The translations under genes were made by a program, and so were the position numbers. Below are positions 1 to 11,539 of a stretch of 64,000 nucleotides of DNA, piece after piece (position 1 is the stretch's first letter; each line of letters begins with the position of its first letter). The DNA is from Thinopyrum elongatum (taxonomy: Eukaryota > Streptophyta > Magnoliopsida > Poales > Poaceae): NCBI GenBank assembly GCA_011799875.1, contig CM022302.1:325479385-325543384 (forward strand), in the 5' to 3' direction. Below the pieces are notes generated by a model, which searched no databases, was not told the origin of the DNA, and was given only the letters and a program-made list of their open reading frames with translations.

Positions 1-334
1 TCAACGAGCTCACAGGCATGACGCCTCCGGGTTTTCTAATCCTACAGCTGCAGGGTGCCTCTTGAGGCTCCGCGACTTTTGAGTCTCCTCGCGGCAAGGC
101 ACAGCTCTTGCGGCAGGGGAGTGCACCACAAGAATATCAAGCTAGTCACCCAACCACAATCAGCGGTAATGTGGGTATCGCAATGCAACACGAAAACGGT
201 AACATAACGGCACAAGTGCAATAGTTCATTACATGCCCCGACATGGCCCTCTACCTTTTTTAATGAGGGGGAGAAGAAAGAAAGAAAAGCAAGCCGCGCG
301 ACTACAGCGGCTCTTGAGGCCCGGCTCCAACAGC

Positions 335-1196
335 ACATCGAGCTCAGTCGGAGTCTCCTCCTGCTCACTGGGGCACGACGGTTGGATGCGGCTCGTCACC
401 CTCCTCAGTTTGAGTCCGGCGACGGAGCGGTCGTCATAGTCGTCGTCGCTGGTGCTCTCCCAGAGGAGGAGCCGCCGTGCTGGGAGGCGCACGACCGTCG
501 CCAAGGGCAAGCTCACCGCCAGCGATGGCGCCAGCCCTCCGGCCGTCGTCATCATCACCATCATCGTCGTCGCTGTCGCTTTCCGGGCAGCACCCCGAGC
601 GCTGGCCGTCTTCCCCGAACACCCTGACATAGGGGTCGCGATGCTGTCGTACCTGAAGTGGAGAGTGCACCTCCCGTGCAAGCCCCCGTGCGCGAGGTGA
701 ACGGCTGCCACCCGCGATTCAGGAACACGTTTGCCAGCGGCGGTGACTTCGACCTCCACCCATGAGGCCTTGCTGCAGCAGCCATCGGCCTGAGCCCAAA
801 GGCCGCCAGGCCCCCCGGCCGGCAGCACGCCCGTGAAGAAACGCGGAAGCAGACATGAACCAATGCCCGGGGCCTCTCCGACCACACGACGAACTCCGGG
901 GACGCGGTCGGCCGAGTGGGAGCACGAGCCGCGGTGGCCGGGCGATCGCCATGCGCCTCCCCTTATCGCTGAGCCGCCTCGTCCAGGGCGGCTCCCAACA
1001 CGGGGAGGAAGCACCACCGCGGCTGCCTGAGGCGACGCCAGCCCTGAAGGGTGTGCGCCCAGCCCCCGAGGTGGGCCACCGCTGAGTCGCGTCGTACTTG
1101 CGGGGGCGTCCGCGGCCTCTCTTGGGTGGCGGCGAGGCTGGCCCTCCTTGGGGGCCTTCCCTTTCTCCGCGGCGGAAAACTTCTTCGTTGGCGCAT
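335..1196 (-). pseudogene. Antisense B3-like gene of element 1, frameshifted
   Basis: This lies antisense to its element, between the pol end and the 3' LTR. A TATA-like box (1286-1292 on the reverse strand) sits about 90 bases upstream of the ATG at 1194-1196. The product aligns by eye with the element 2 copy: a basic Pro/Lys/Arg-rich N-terminus, a B3-like stretch with GGLWAQADGCCSKASWVEV, the GW-containing strand VFLNRGWQPF, the CTLHFRY strand, then an acidic tail. At least two indels break it. One base is missing just after the ATG compared with element 2, and one extra A lies before the GW motif, so the domain is spread over three frames. The B3 assignment rests on the pattern of strand, GW motif, basic loop and hydrophobic strand shared with the intact copy at 22698. 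Confidence 0.6.
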
Positions 1197-1285
1197 GGAC
1201 TCGTGGCAAGACGGTGGGATGGAAAGGAAGAAGGAGGAGCAAGCAGCAAGAAGACGGAGATGAGCAAGGGGCTCTGCCCCTCTCC

Positions 1286-1292
1286 ATTTATA
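1286..1292 (-). promoter_or_regulatory. TATA-like box of antisense B3-like gene, element 1
   Basis: The reverse strand reads ctataaatgg here. The same box and flank occur upstream of the antisense gene in element 2 (14401-14407), and an equivalent at 22622-22629 in family B. Confidence 0.55.
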
Positions 1293-1533
1293 GCCGGAGG
1301 AAGGCTACCGCCGGCCTCCCACGATCTCGAGTAATGATGGCTTTTCTGCATGCAACAAGGTAGTTGTCAAGTTGGACGATTGCCGAGGCAGCGTAGGAAG
1401 TGGGACGACCCACATCCCGTCAGGTGCCATGCGTCAACTTGGTCCGCAGGCAATTGGGGCCCGCAGCGCCTCGCCCTTGCCATTTGGCTTCGCCCTGAAG
1501 CCAAGTCCGAGCGCGTCTTGGGCCCGGGGCTAC

Positions 1534-2400
1534 TGTCGCATTCTGGGAACTAGGGTACCCAGACTTGCCTGCCTGCGTCCCACGGCGTGGCTCCATCGAC
1601 GGCCTGGTACAAACCTTCTTCAGCATCGGCAAGACAAGACCCTCGCGGGGGCCAAGCCTCGCGAGGCGGACGACGCTAAGACCTCCGGAGGGAGCGGCCT
1701 CCCTAGGCTGGCTCCTGAGGAGCAGAGATTCCTATGCAAGCACCCATCTCATGAGGTTCGGGTGACGCAAGCCATGTCGACCAATGCCAGGCGGGCGCTA
1801 GCGGGCGCAGCGTAGCAGGTTTCCTCTTTTGTGCTAAGGAGGCAAGCGCAGGCGCAGAGTCCCGAGGAATCACCCAAGGTTTCCATTCCTGTGCAAAGAG
1901 ACCAAGACCGCCAGGACAGCAGGACGAATGTCATCGCCGAGCCCACCACGACGTCACGACCAGAAGCTTTGCAGGCGAAGACCGCCTTTTGTCAGGATAA
2001 GATGTACTACTTGTCCCCCTTCAAAATTGGCCTTTGTGGGATCCCTTCCCGCCTTCATTTTGGGAGGAAGAGGATCAAGGCCACTATATATAGGTTAGCC
2101 ACCACCGTAGGAAGGGGGGTCGAATCCTCAGCTCAAACCCACACAAGAACAGACCTCGTGAGGTTGTTCTTCCTCTGTACTAGTTCGTTCTCAGCCCTCG
2201 TTGACGCTAATCCACCCAAAGCAGGAGTAGGGTCTTACACCGCAAGGTGGCCCGAACCTGGGTAAACCGCCGTGTCTCTTTCCTTTCCTGTTCATCAAGC
2301 TAGGCCGTGAGAGTGACAATCGGTTGGCTGGAGAGGTCGAGTTCTTCGCACACGCCCCAGAGTTCAAACCTTTCTTGGGTCACGGAGCCTGAATCCGACA
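1534..2400 (+). repeat. Family A 3' LTR (867 bp), element 1
   Basis: The LTR starts tgtcgcattctggg and ends tgaatccgaca. The reverse complement matches the three LTRs at 13286-14157, 20823-21675 and 21711-22582. A TATA-like box, tatatatag, lies at 2085-2092. Its inner end is preceded by a short G-rich tract, as expected for a polypurine tract. Confidence 0.85.
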
Positions 2401-2900
2401 GTATTCTGTGGTGCTACGTTTATGGTGCGCGACCCATCACAAATAGTTCATGATTGTAGAAGTAGACAATCACACACATTTACTTTCCTCGACTGTGTGC
2501 AATTGATGTAAGCGCCACACAGTTGACAATATAAAACTGTATGCAAAGCTTGAATAAACATCCCACACATTCATCGTCATACCCGCGTCGGATGATCGAC
2601 CTATCGCACGCGTTCTCTATGATCAAACCTTTGCGATGCGAAAACATCACAAAATTCCTAATTTCGAAGCGTGTGTGATAAGGTGACTATCGCAAACATT
2701 TATAAGAAAGAACTATGTGGAAGCTGTTGTTTAATCGCACAGTTTTTTCTTGGCTGATCGTGTGGCAGTGGAGATTGATCACAACACGTAGGGATCCTAG
2801 AAATGTGTCTGATCTCCATGTCTATCGCAGACGTTTCGCTTTCACAAACTATGTGCAGTGTAATCCCTAATTTAAAAATCACATGTTTTGAATTCGAAGT
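2401..2900. repeat. CACTA left subterminal repeat region
   Basis: Degenerate motifs such as tatcgcacgcg, tatcgcaaaca, aatcgcacag and tatcgcagacg recur in both orientations. They match the motif family crowded at the right end (11540-12577). This suggests the missing left terminus lies only a short distance to the left, beyond element 1. Confidence 0.5.
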
Positions 2901-3039
2901 AGGCAATCACTTATTTCATTATCCAACATGTTTATTACAAATATAGGTTCAACACGAATGCATATTCGATGCACAGGTACATATACTGAAGAACTACAGA
3001 AGCACCAAGTAAAGAATGATGAACCACAGTTGTACTAAA

Positions 3040-4477
3040 AGACTGTAAAGAGAGAGGCGAAAGACATTATGGTTGCGGAGAAGGTGAAGCGGAATGCCAT
3101 ATTTGGCCCTCCTCCATGCGTAATGCGCGCACGACTCTAGGCCAACCCTTGTGATGGCTGCGCCGTCATCACTTCACTGTCTTCATTATGACTTCTCGTG
3201 CTCATTATAGTCTGATGAAATACTTTACCTTCATTGCGTGTCACAATCATGTACTTTGCGAGTAATGCTGAGTGAACTACTTGCGGAACCACTCGCGAAC
3301 AAAAGATTCAGACATTGTTGTCTAACAACTCATTATGGGCAGTAAAAAGAGAAGGCTGCAGAGTTTGTAGTTACCATCCTACAGCTCACTGTTGTGTTGG
3401 ATAGAGCACTAACAAATATTTGCTTGCCACCATTCGTATCTTTTTGCTAAAATCCTTATCAGTTCCTCACTTGATGCTTGTTCATGAATATCTCATTGCC
3501 CCATGCACAAAAAGGGTCGATGCGTGGATCCTTGCCAAGGGCATATGTACCTACAAGCAACAAGTCAATATTAGAAGCTAACAAGTGTCCAGGCCTGGAT
3601 CTATATGCACTACATGTATAGAAACGACGGGGGCAGTACAAGCCGAGGGATGAAACTAACCTCGGTGGAAATGGTGGCCACTTCCCATATGTTGTCCTGC
3701 ATAAGTAGTGGAAAGGCATGATAAGTACAACAACCTTAACATCAAACAAATAGCAAAGGTAAACAACATCATCTCCAAATGGATAGCTTGAATGTGTTGG
3801 CTTCAGCATGCTGTTAAAGCAGATATAAAATGAAGGAATGTTTACCGCACAATAGGCTTAGCAGCCATCAAATATTGCAATTCAAACTGGTATTTGTTGA
3901 AAATGAATAGAACGTAGGTAATGCTTAAACATCACACTGGATAAATGTGTAAAACTGAAATAAAGGGCATGGTTAACTACACTAGGCATAACTGGAACCA
4001 ATATAGCCGTTCAAACTGGTATTGATGCAGTCGAGCGGCACAGTTCCGACTTGCCATAATGAACTCACATTGATGACTGAAATAAAAAAAAGGCATAAAT
4101 GATCAGTATAACAACCAAAATATAGCCATTGAAACTGGACAGAGTCTCACTGCAACCAACCTAACAAGCAAATACAGATAAACAGGGCATGATGCTTGAA
4201 AACTGGACAATGTTCACTCCAACCAACCAACAAGCAAATACATATAAACAAGGCATCTGCTTGAAAACTGAAACAAATGCTCACTGCAACCAACCTAACA
4301 ACCAAATACAGAAAACAAGGCATCTGCTTGATACTGGACAAATGCTCACTGCAACCACCTAAGAACCAATAACATATAAACAAGGCATCTGCTCGATAAC
4401 TGAAAAAATGCTCACTACACCAACCAATACAACCAAATACAGATACGTGGTCGAGCTTAGGCTGCGACATTCTAGAG
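3040..4477 (-). pseudogene. Decayed multi-exon gene in the CACTA element with a B3-like C-terminal segment
   Basis: On the reverse strand several exon-like pieces are bounded by splice-like sites. One exon (about 3814 to 3658) follows a pyrimidine-rich tract ending ctttaacag and ends at gag|gttagt, encoding a stretch with PFGDDVVYLCYLFDVKVVV. The next begins after ttgcttgtag and contains DPRIDPFCAWGNEIF. Further on (about 3390-3070), split over two or three frames, come VVPQVVHSALL, KYMIVTRNEGKVFHQT, HKGWPRVVRALRMEEGQIW and then FRFTFS. That order of strands, GW motif and EGxI turn resembles a plant B3 fold. A poly(A)-like aataaa lies downstream on this strand near 2930. Stops and frameshifts make it non-functional. 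The GC-rich block 4480-4980 may be its promoter and 5' leader. Exon limits are approximate and the B3 reading is inference. Confidence 0.4.
4139..4452. repeat. Minisatellite, about 66-bp unit, four to five copies
   Basis: The landmark aggcatctgct or its variant recurs at 4184, 4251, 4318 and 4383, giving spacings of 67, 67 and 65. Units share ctcactgcaaccaac and a run like aaccaaatacag. If the minus-strand gene above is real, this array lies in its first intron. Confidence 0.75.
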
Positions 4478-4479
4478 CA

Positions 4480-4980
4480 GGGGATGTGGATCTGGGGGGA
4501 GGGACACCGCAGGCCTCATCTAAAAACTTAGGGGAGTGGGGCGACGGTATGGGAATCGCGGGTAACCTGAACTTGATTATCTAAGCTAGGAGGAACGGGC
4601 AGACCGCAGGGTTGGCGGCGGCGCGGCGGCGGCCGCGAGCTACGGTTCGAGGGGGAGGGGGCGGGTAGGGGTAGGGGGACTGTGGAGGGGGGTGGTGTTT
4701 GAGGATACGCCGCGGCTACTGAAAATTTTAGTAATGGTGGGTGGAGATGGTGGTGGACGAGGGAGGGCGACGGTTCAAATGCCTCGGCTACTGCAATTTT
4801 ACTATAAGGTCGGTGCTGGAGGAGTGTGGGCGACGATTGAAGTACGGCGGCTAATAAAATTTGGGTAAAGGAATTGAAGCGGGGCGGGAGTGCCCAAGAT
4901 CGTGCACGGTCCAATAAGAATATGTGTGTTTGATAATAAGGAAAAGTGGCGGAACCGCTGATATTTGCAACGCTCAAGGC
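4480..4980. other. GC-rich block inside the CACTA element
   Basis: A GC-rich, C/T-skewed (on the minus strand) stretch precedes a possible minus-strand start, atgtcgcagcctaag, near 4470. A 149-codon open frame on the minus strand is Pro/Ser-rich without a recognisable domain. I read it as leader or promoter sequence rather than a protein. Confidence 0.3.
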
Positions 4981-5065
4981 GGGTAGTTTGTTTTTATATT
5001 TCTAGCTAGTTGGTCTATCGCACACGGTTCATCCTAATTTCTAAATAAACTACCCGCCTTTAGCT

Positions 5066-5270
5066 TGCGCAGGTGGTGATTTTACAGCGCACCTGCATCG
5101 CACACGATTAAGCCAGTACCTCCACCCTTTGCTCGCGCTTTCAGTCGTGGTGATTTTACAACGCACTTGCATCGCACATGGTTGAGCCAGTACCTCCACC
5201 TTTGCTCGCGCTTGCGCAGTCATGGTGATTCACAGCGCACTTGCATCGTACACGGTTAAGACATTATACC
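5066..5270. repeat. Direct repeats, about 74-bp unit, three copies
   Basis: The landmark gtggtgat (third copy atggtgat) occurs at 5073, 5147 and 5222, each followed by gcgcac-t-gcatcg-acac and ccagtacctccacc. Each unit carries one tcgcacacgg-type motif, so this is a tandem expansion of a CACTA subterminal motif. Confidence 0.65.
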
Positions 5271-5289
5271 CGTGTCCGTTGAGCGTCAT

Positions 5290-6700
5290 CAGTCTTTGCA
5301 GCAAAAAAATGTTAGAGAGGGTCAGAAGACAGCTACACCAGCATGTGGCCCAAATATATATGAGTGAAAAGGGTGGTCTATGACGTTCAAAATTCCAATG
5401 CACAACTTTGACCGTGCGGGCCCACGGTTGGGCGTGTCGTCGAAGATTGATGAGAGGGGCCAGAAGTCAAGAACCACCTGGAAGTGGCCAAATATATGTA
5501 GGAATATTGGGTGTGATGTTTAAAACTTTAAATACACAATGCACAACTTTGGTGGCACCTGCCTCGCAAACCCGAAAGCACCCTTGGATATATCTATAAT
5601 GACATAATGTCGTAGCTAGCTAGGGTGCTTGACCCACCACCTCCCACTTCGTGTCAGTGGGGCGGATGCAAGTAATGATACTTTGGTCATACATGCATGT
5701 CGCCATGACCTACCATAAGACGGACCAGTGAATCTATCATTTGGTCAAACGACAACTGTTGTTGTCGATAAACTGCTCGGGCCAATAGATTGAACCATCA
5801 TAAAAATCGCACGAGAGGGACCACAAAACCAGCACCTCTTGCATGCGGCCCAAAATGATGTACGTTGGAAGGGGTGATGTGTGTTTTCAATATAGAATAA
5901 TGTACAATTTAGATGTGGTGCCTACCTCTCGATACAGACAACAACCATGAAGGCCAGGTAGTTAAGGACGAGATACGCAGGGTACGATGTAGGTCAAACC
6001 CAACAATCCGAGCATGTGGGAGGGAATCCTGACAACACATGAGCTCGAGCTTTGGTTGAATGACATGTGATGGTGACCGGCCCTAACACGAACTAGGAGG
6101 AATCCATTCATGGCCAACACATGCCCCTCATTATCGGTCAAAGGGATGATATATATATACACTTGGGGAGCCCACAGATATGCGTATCATCACAAAAAAC
6201 CGCACAAGGGAGACGTGGTCGATCAGAAGACCCCGTATACACTGCATGCGGCCCGAAAATATGTATGGGTACGGTGGTGTGTGATGTGTTTAAATCCCGA
6301 ATGCACAACTTCGATGGGCCACCAACTACATTACAAACTGAACATCGTACCCGACCCCAAGCATGGTTCAATACGTACGATGTCGGTTTCCCAACTTCGA
6401 GGCGGCGACGGGGGGGGGGGGGGGGTTCGTCCAATGCATACACTCAAACTTTATTTGGTCTAACATGGCACACATAGAAATAGGAAACCATCATGGTCAA
6501 ACCCTTCTTGTTGTTGGGTCAAAGGGATAGATTGTGTGGGCCCCCCTCATTGTCGATAAAGGATAATATATATATACCTCGGGGAGCCCACAGATATGTG
6601 CAGCGTCTATAAACCGGACAAGGGAGACATGCTCGATCAGAACACCCTGCCCCCTATACCCTGCATGCGACCTGAAAAAGGTTTATATAATCGCCATGAC
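5290..6700. repeat. Diverged direct repeats inside the CACTA element
   Basis: The phrase gcatg-ggcccaaaatat or a variant recurs near 5340, 5481, 5843, 6244 and 6663. It is usually preceded by a gacc/gatcagaaga phrase, and at the first, second and fourth copies followed by atgcacaactt. The segment 6150-6275 is repeated in diverged form at 6567-6685. A 16-base G run lies at 6410-6425. Short open frames here do not share a conserved frame between copies, so no gene is called. Confidence 0.55.
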
Positions 6701-7452
6701 AGGTCACTATAGAGTCAATCATTCTTTAATTTTTTAGAGCAAAAAATAATCAATAAAAACATAGTCTACAAATTAGTAAAACAAAGATCCTTTATCTCTA
6801 TAATGACCGTCTCATAGCATTTAAATGAAGCTTGAGGTCACCCATCCTTGGGCTACTCCAGCCCGAGCACGCTTAACTTCTGCGTTCTATTCGACTAGAC
6901 TAGCGGATGGGAAGCCGCACCTTGCTGATAGGAATTGCCTCCTTACCTTTAAGGCGTTTCACGCTGGTCACCATATGGGACCTACTCCCTCTTATCACAC
7001 ACATTTGTGCTTTTAGAAACTGTGTGCGATATTTACATGGCCGGTGTGTCGCCGCCTAGCCTTCAATGAGCACCGACACTGGTAGCGGGAAAACGATGGG
7101 AGAAGAGGCGGGAAACCGATGAGAGGAGTGGCGGGAAACGGTAGCCTGTTTGGATATATAACAACATTAATATAGAAAACTTAGTAGAGAAGGAAGCATG
7201 AGCTAGCACGACGCATGCGCACAGTGCTTACCCATGTACTGCATGTGCTGTCGAAAGGGCTGAGGATTGTCGTTCGATCTGGGAGCATCCAACGATGCAG
7301 ACGTATGATCCGTGGGGTTTGGGTTCTGGCCAATCAGAATGCACGACTCAGATCGCGCGCGCAGCAGGGGGAGGGGGGCATCGACCATGGTTTGGTAGGC
7401 ACACGGCTTTCGTGAGTGAACCGTGTGCTATTTGAAAACATTTCGTGAGAAG
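6701..7452. other. CACTA interior without a recognised gene
   Basis: This stretch holds a few subterminal-type motifs (gtgtgcgat near 7025, ggcacacgg and ccgtgtgct near 7397-7430). It has no coding signal that I can support. Confidence 0.4.
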
Positions 7453-10065
7453 AATCTCGGTTTTGAAATCCCCATAAATCCAGAACTCACCCGAAAATCG
7501 TGAAACTTGGCATGGTGTCACGACATGGCACATATATGTCGAGGAATTTTTTTCGTCCATTTTGGCGCAAGTTTTATTACAAGCCTCTTACAAATCGGAG
7601 CTTCTCTCAAAGAAGCCTCGTGGTTCCGATAGGGAAACGTGTCCCCCTTGTGGGCGAAACGATAATCACTGCGTCTTTTCGCCTTGTATTTTCTTCTACG
7701 GGCAACATGGAATGACAGGATATCCGTGCTGAAATTTAAACTTATTCAGGGTTCGTTTGCCCTTTTTATACACTAATTGAGTTTCCTAGGCATTTAATGT
7801 CCATAATTCAAATCTGAACTTCAAATACATGCTCCAGTTCACCAAAATGGCTAGAAAAATTATACATGGGTCCTTGGGTGCATGTTTAGGTCCCATGCCA
7901 GGAATGGGAACGAATTACAACCGTACCGGTGTCCTGGCTCGTCCTCAAACATTTGGAATCTCGGTTTTTAAATCCCCGTAAATCCTAAACTCACCAGAAA
8001 GTCATGAAAGTTGGCATGGTGTCACGTCATGGCACATATATGTCGTGGTAAAAGCATTGTCCAATTTGGGTCAAGCTTTATTACAAACCTCTTACAAACC
8101 GGAGCTTCTTTCAAAGAAGCCTCGTGGTTCCGATAGGGAAATGTGTTCCCCTTGTGGGCGAAACATAATCACTGCCTCTTTTTGCCTTGTATTTTCTTCT
8201 ATGGGCAACATGGAATGACAGGATATCCGTGCTGAAATTTAAAATTATTCAGGGTTCATTTGGCCTTTTTATACACTAATTGAGTTTCTTAGGCATTTAA
8301 TGTCCATAATTCAAATCTGAGCTTCAAATACATGCTCCAGTTCACCAAAATGGCTAGAAAAATTATACATGTGTCCTTGGGTGCATGTTTAGGTCCCATG
8401 CCAGGAATGGGAATGAATTACAACCGTACCGGCATCCTGGCTCATCCTCAAACATTTGGAATCTCGGTTTTTAAATCCCTGTAAATCCTAAACTCACCAG
8501 AAAGTCATGAAAGTTCGCATGGTGTCACGTCATGGCACATATATGTCGTGGTAAAAACATTGTCCAATTTGGGCCAAGCTTTATTACAAACCTCTTACAA
8601 ACCGGAGCTTCTCTCAAACAAGCCTCGTGGTTCCGATAGGGAAACGTGTTCCCCTTGTGGGCGAAACGTAATCACTGCCTCTTTTCACCTTGTATTTTCT
8701 TCTACGGGCAACATGGAATGACAGGATATCCGTGCTGAAATTTAAACTTATTCAGGGTTCATTTGGCCTTTTTATACACTAATTGAGTTTCCTAGGCATT
8801 TAATGTCCATAATTCAAATCTAAACTACAAATACATGCTCTAGTTCACCAAAATGGCTAGAAAAATTATACATGTGTCCTTGGGTGCATGTTTAGGTCCC
8901 ATGCCAGGAATGGGAATGAATTACAACCATACTGGCGTCCTGGCTCGTCCTCAAACATTTGGAATTCCGGTTTTTAAATCCCCATAAATCCAAAACTCAC
9001 CAGAAAGTCATCAAAGGTGGCATGGTGTCACGTCATGGCACATATATGTCGTGGTAAAAACATTACCAATTTGGGCCAAGCTTTATTACAAACCTCTTAC
9101 AAACCGGAGCCTGTCGCAAGAACCCTCGTGGTTTCGATAGGGAAACGTGTCCCCTTGTGGCCGAAACGATAATCGCTCCCTCTTATATCCTTGTATTTTC
9201 TTCTACACGCAACACAGAACAACGAGAGATTCGCGCTGAACTTTGATATTATTCAGGCTTTGTTTGACCTTTTTTATTCCTTAATTGAGTTTTCTAGGCA
9301 TTTAATGTCCATAATTCAAATCTGAACTACAAATACATGCTCCAGTGCACCAAAATGGCTAGAAAAAACATACATGTGTCCTTGGGGTGCATGTTTAGGT
9401 CCCATGGAATGAATGGGAATGAATTCAACCATCTCGCCGTCCTGGCTTGGCCACAAACATTGCGAATCTCGGTTTTTAAATCTCTATAAATCCAAAACTC
9501 ACCAGGAAATCATGAAACTTGGCATGGTGTCACTACATGGCACATATAATTGTCCAATTTGGGCGAAGCTATATTACAAGTCTCTTACAAACCAAAGCTT
9601 CTCGCAACCCTAGTGGTTCCGGTAGGGAAACATGCCCCTATTGTGGGCGAAACAATAATCGCTGCCTCTTCTTGCCTTGAACTTTGTTTTCTACAGGCAA
9701 CATAGAATAACAGGAGTGTCGTGCTGAAATTTCAAACTGTTCAGGGTTTGTTTGGCCATTGTATATATTAATTAAGTTTTGTAGGCATTTAATGTAGTCC
9801 ATAATTCAAATTTGAACTACAAGCACATGCTCTAGTGAAGCAAAATGGGTGGGAAATCGTACATGTGTCATTGGGTGCATGTTTAGGTCTCATTTAAGGA
9901 ATGGGAATGAATTACAAACTTCTTGTTGTCCTGAAACATTGAGAATCTCGGTTTTTAAATCCTAGTAAATCGAAAACTCACCCAAAAAACATGAAACTTG
10001 GCATGGTTTCATGACATGGCACATATATGCCGTGGTAAAAAAAATTGTCCAGTTTGAGACAAGGC
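7453..10065. repeat. Tandem array, about 503-bp unit, five copies plus a partial sixth
   Basis: The landmark aatctcggttttt (or aattccgg) starts at 7453, 7957, 8460, 8963, 9465 and 9944, giving periods 504, 503, 503, 502 and 479. Each unit contains the phrases catggtgtcac-acatggcacatatatg, cttattacaa-cctcttacaaacc and gcatttaatgtccataattc. Copies 2 to 4 are most alike; the outer copies are more diverged. This pattern fits expansion by unequal exchange in the centre. No open frame is kept across units. Confidence 0.85.
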
Positions 10066-10706
10066 ACACACATTAATAGCCAACGAAGTCCTTTTGAAAC
10101 AAATAGCTGACGCGTTAATATCGCAAACGGTTGTATTATATGAACCATGTCAAAATTTAACCATACTCGGTGGCGTGCGTGCAGCTGCTTGATTAGACGG
10201 GACGAGCGTGAGAAGTCCGCCATGCAGGCTCGACGGGACGCGTGCGAGCAGTCCGTCACGCAGGCTCGACAGGATGCGTGCATCCTGTCCACCTCGAAGG
10301 CTCGACAGGACACGTGCGAGCAGTAAGGCCGCCCATGCTCACCGGGAAGCGAGCTCTTTGACCTCCATCCACCAGCCGCCACCCGCCTCGCTCACAACTT
10401 CTCCATTAATGGGTTAATTAAAGCACCTGGACGGAGGGTGTTTGCTTGTGATCCCATGGCAGCATTTGCTTTGTTCGTGTTTTCAACTCGTATTCCGGCC
10501 TAATTTAAATTGCCACATAGGGCAACGGATAATACGACGACAAATAAAATGGCAACGGATAATACGACGACAAATTTACAATGGTGCAGATAATAATTGT
10601 CTTACATATTCTGGATAATTTAAAATGCCACATGCGGCAAAGCCCGGAAGACACGGGGGCAAGAGAAGAAGGAAATTGCAGACAACGATCTAGGTCGCTA
10701 CTGTCT
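10066..10706. other. CACTA interior between tandem array and coiled-coil gene
   Basis: Contains tatcgcaaacggttg (10122). At 10195-10330 there are four degenerate copies of a roughly 36-base phrase around aggctcgacaggacgcgtgc. At 10517-10575 a 33-base phrase around gcaacggataatacgacgacaa is duplicated. No gene is supported. Confidence 0.45.
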
Positions 10707-11307
10707 CTACTCGTCGATGGACCGCCGGGCGACGACATCCTCCAGCTCCTTCTTCAATTGCTCACGACTTTGCTTGAAAGCAGCCACGGATTCCTCCACC
10801 TCCTGCTCGCGCTCGATCCGGAGCTTCCTCAAGTCACCCATCAGTTCCTCGATGACCGTTGTCAGCGTCATCCCCAAGGCACTGCTCTGCTCATGCAGCA
10901 TCTTCCAGCCGGTGGCCTCCTCCTCCTTCTCGGCGAGCACCTTGAGGAGCTTCGCATTGTCACCCATGAGTTGCTCGACGAGGCCGGTCGCCTTGTCAAC
11001 CGAGGCATCGCTGATCTCGAGCAGCTTCATCAAGCCATCGACCAGCTCCTGCTGCTTAATGAGGCCAGCGAGAATGTCATCGTCGCCGGCCAATGACTTC
11101 AGCAACGCCAGCTCGTCGCGATTGCCGACGCGGTGAGTGCGCTTGTGAGCCCTCTTGTGCCTGTGAGAGCTCGTTCAAGGGCTTCGCGGTGCGCCAGGAC
11201 ATCTCTGCTGCAGCTGCCGCTTCGCAGCGGGACCTCTCTAGTGCTTCCGCGGCCTTGGTCTTTACTGCCTGGTTATATGTCCACCCGAAACTCCTCCTAC
11301 CAGTCAT
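10707..11307 (-). pseudogene. Coiled-coil protein gene carried by the CACTA element, one frameshift
   Basis: The ATG (11305-11307) has a favourable ccaccATGA context and a TATA box (tataaaaa, 11386-11393) about 79 bases upstream. The first part, starting MTGRRSFGWTYNQAVKTKA, is followed by an Ala/Glu-rich helix. Near 11150 the reading moves to another frame containing RAHKRTHRVGNRDELALL. It then continues to the stop at 10707 as a long Leu/Glu/Lys-rich heptad-like helix (ILAGLIKQQELVDGLMKLLE is typical). The total is about 190 residues, probably one continuous coiled coil. No catalytic motif is seen. A TNPA-like DNA-binding or dimerising protein of the transposon is possible but not shown. 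The frame change could be an indel or a missed short intron. Confidence 0.5.
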
Positions 11308-11385
11308 GGTGGAATGACTTGACAGGAAAGACCAGTTTTGTGGGTGATGAGGAGAGGAACTTTGAAGTAATTTTTGAGTGGGTAG

Positions 11386-11393
11386 TTTTTATA
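11386..11393 (-). promoter_or_regulatory. TATA box of the CACTA coiled-coil gene
   Basis: The reverse strand reads ggctataaaaactacc about 79 bases before the ATG at 11307. The spacing fits a plant core promoter. Confidence 0.5.
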
Positions 11394-11539
11394 GCCCGGT
11401 GCTAAGTGTGAACACATATTAGTTTGATAGGTATGAACAGATTTGCAATTACTTATTGCGTTGTAATCTGCAATGTGACGAGAAACAAAGTCAAAATTTA
11501 TTGATGGTTCTGGGCCTACAAAGCCTGTTTCTGTTGTTC

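Larger units (their letters stand above)
1..2400 (+). mobile_element. Family A gypsy LTR retrotransposon, 3' part (element 1)
   Basis: This is the right-hand end of a plus-strand element whose gag-pol lies left of the window. Reading inward from the right it has a 3' LTR (1534-2400), a G-rich tract ending in cccggggctac just before the LTR, and an antisense B3-like gene. The reverse complement of 1-2400 matches 13286-15680 over essentially its whole length, so elements 1 and 2 are the same family in opposite orientation. The right flank starts gtatt and should be the target duplication, but the left copy is out of view. Sequence right of 2400 is CACTA-type, so this element inserted into the CACTA element. 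Lineage (Tat-like gypsy) is inferred from element 2. Confidence 0.85.

Noticed and set aside
229..1287. 352-codon minus-strand frame at the left end
   Set aside because: Only part of it follows the B3-like reading. The start and both ends are in other frames relative to the homologous copy, so it is not taken as one protein.
4528..4977. 149-codon minus-strand frame in the GC-rich block
   Set aside because: Pro/Ser-rich composition follows from C-rich repeats. It looks like a leader, and no domain is visible.
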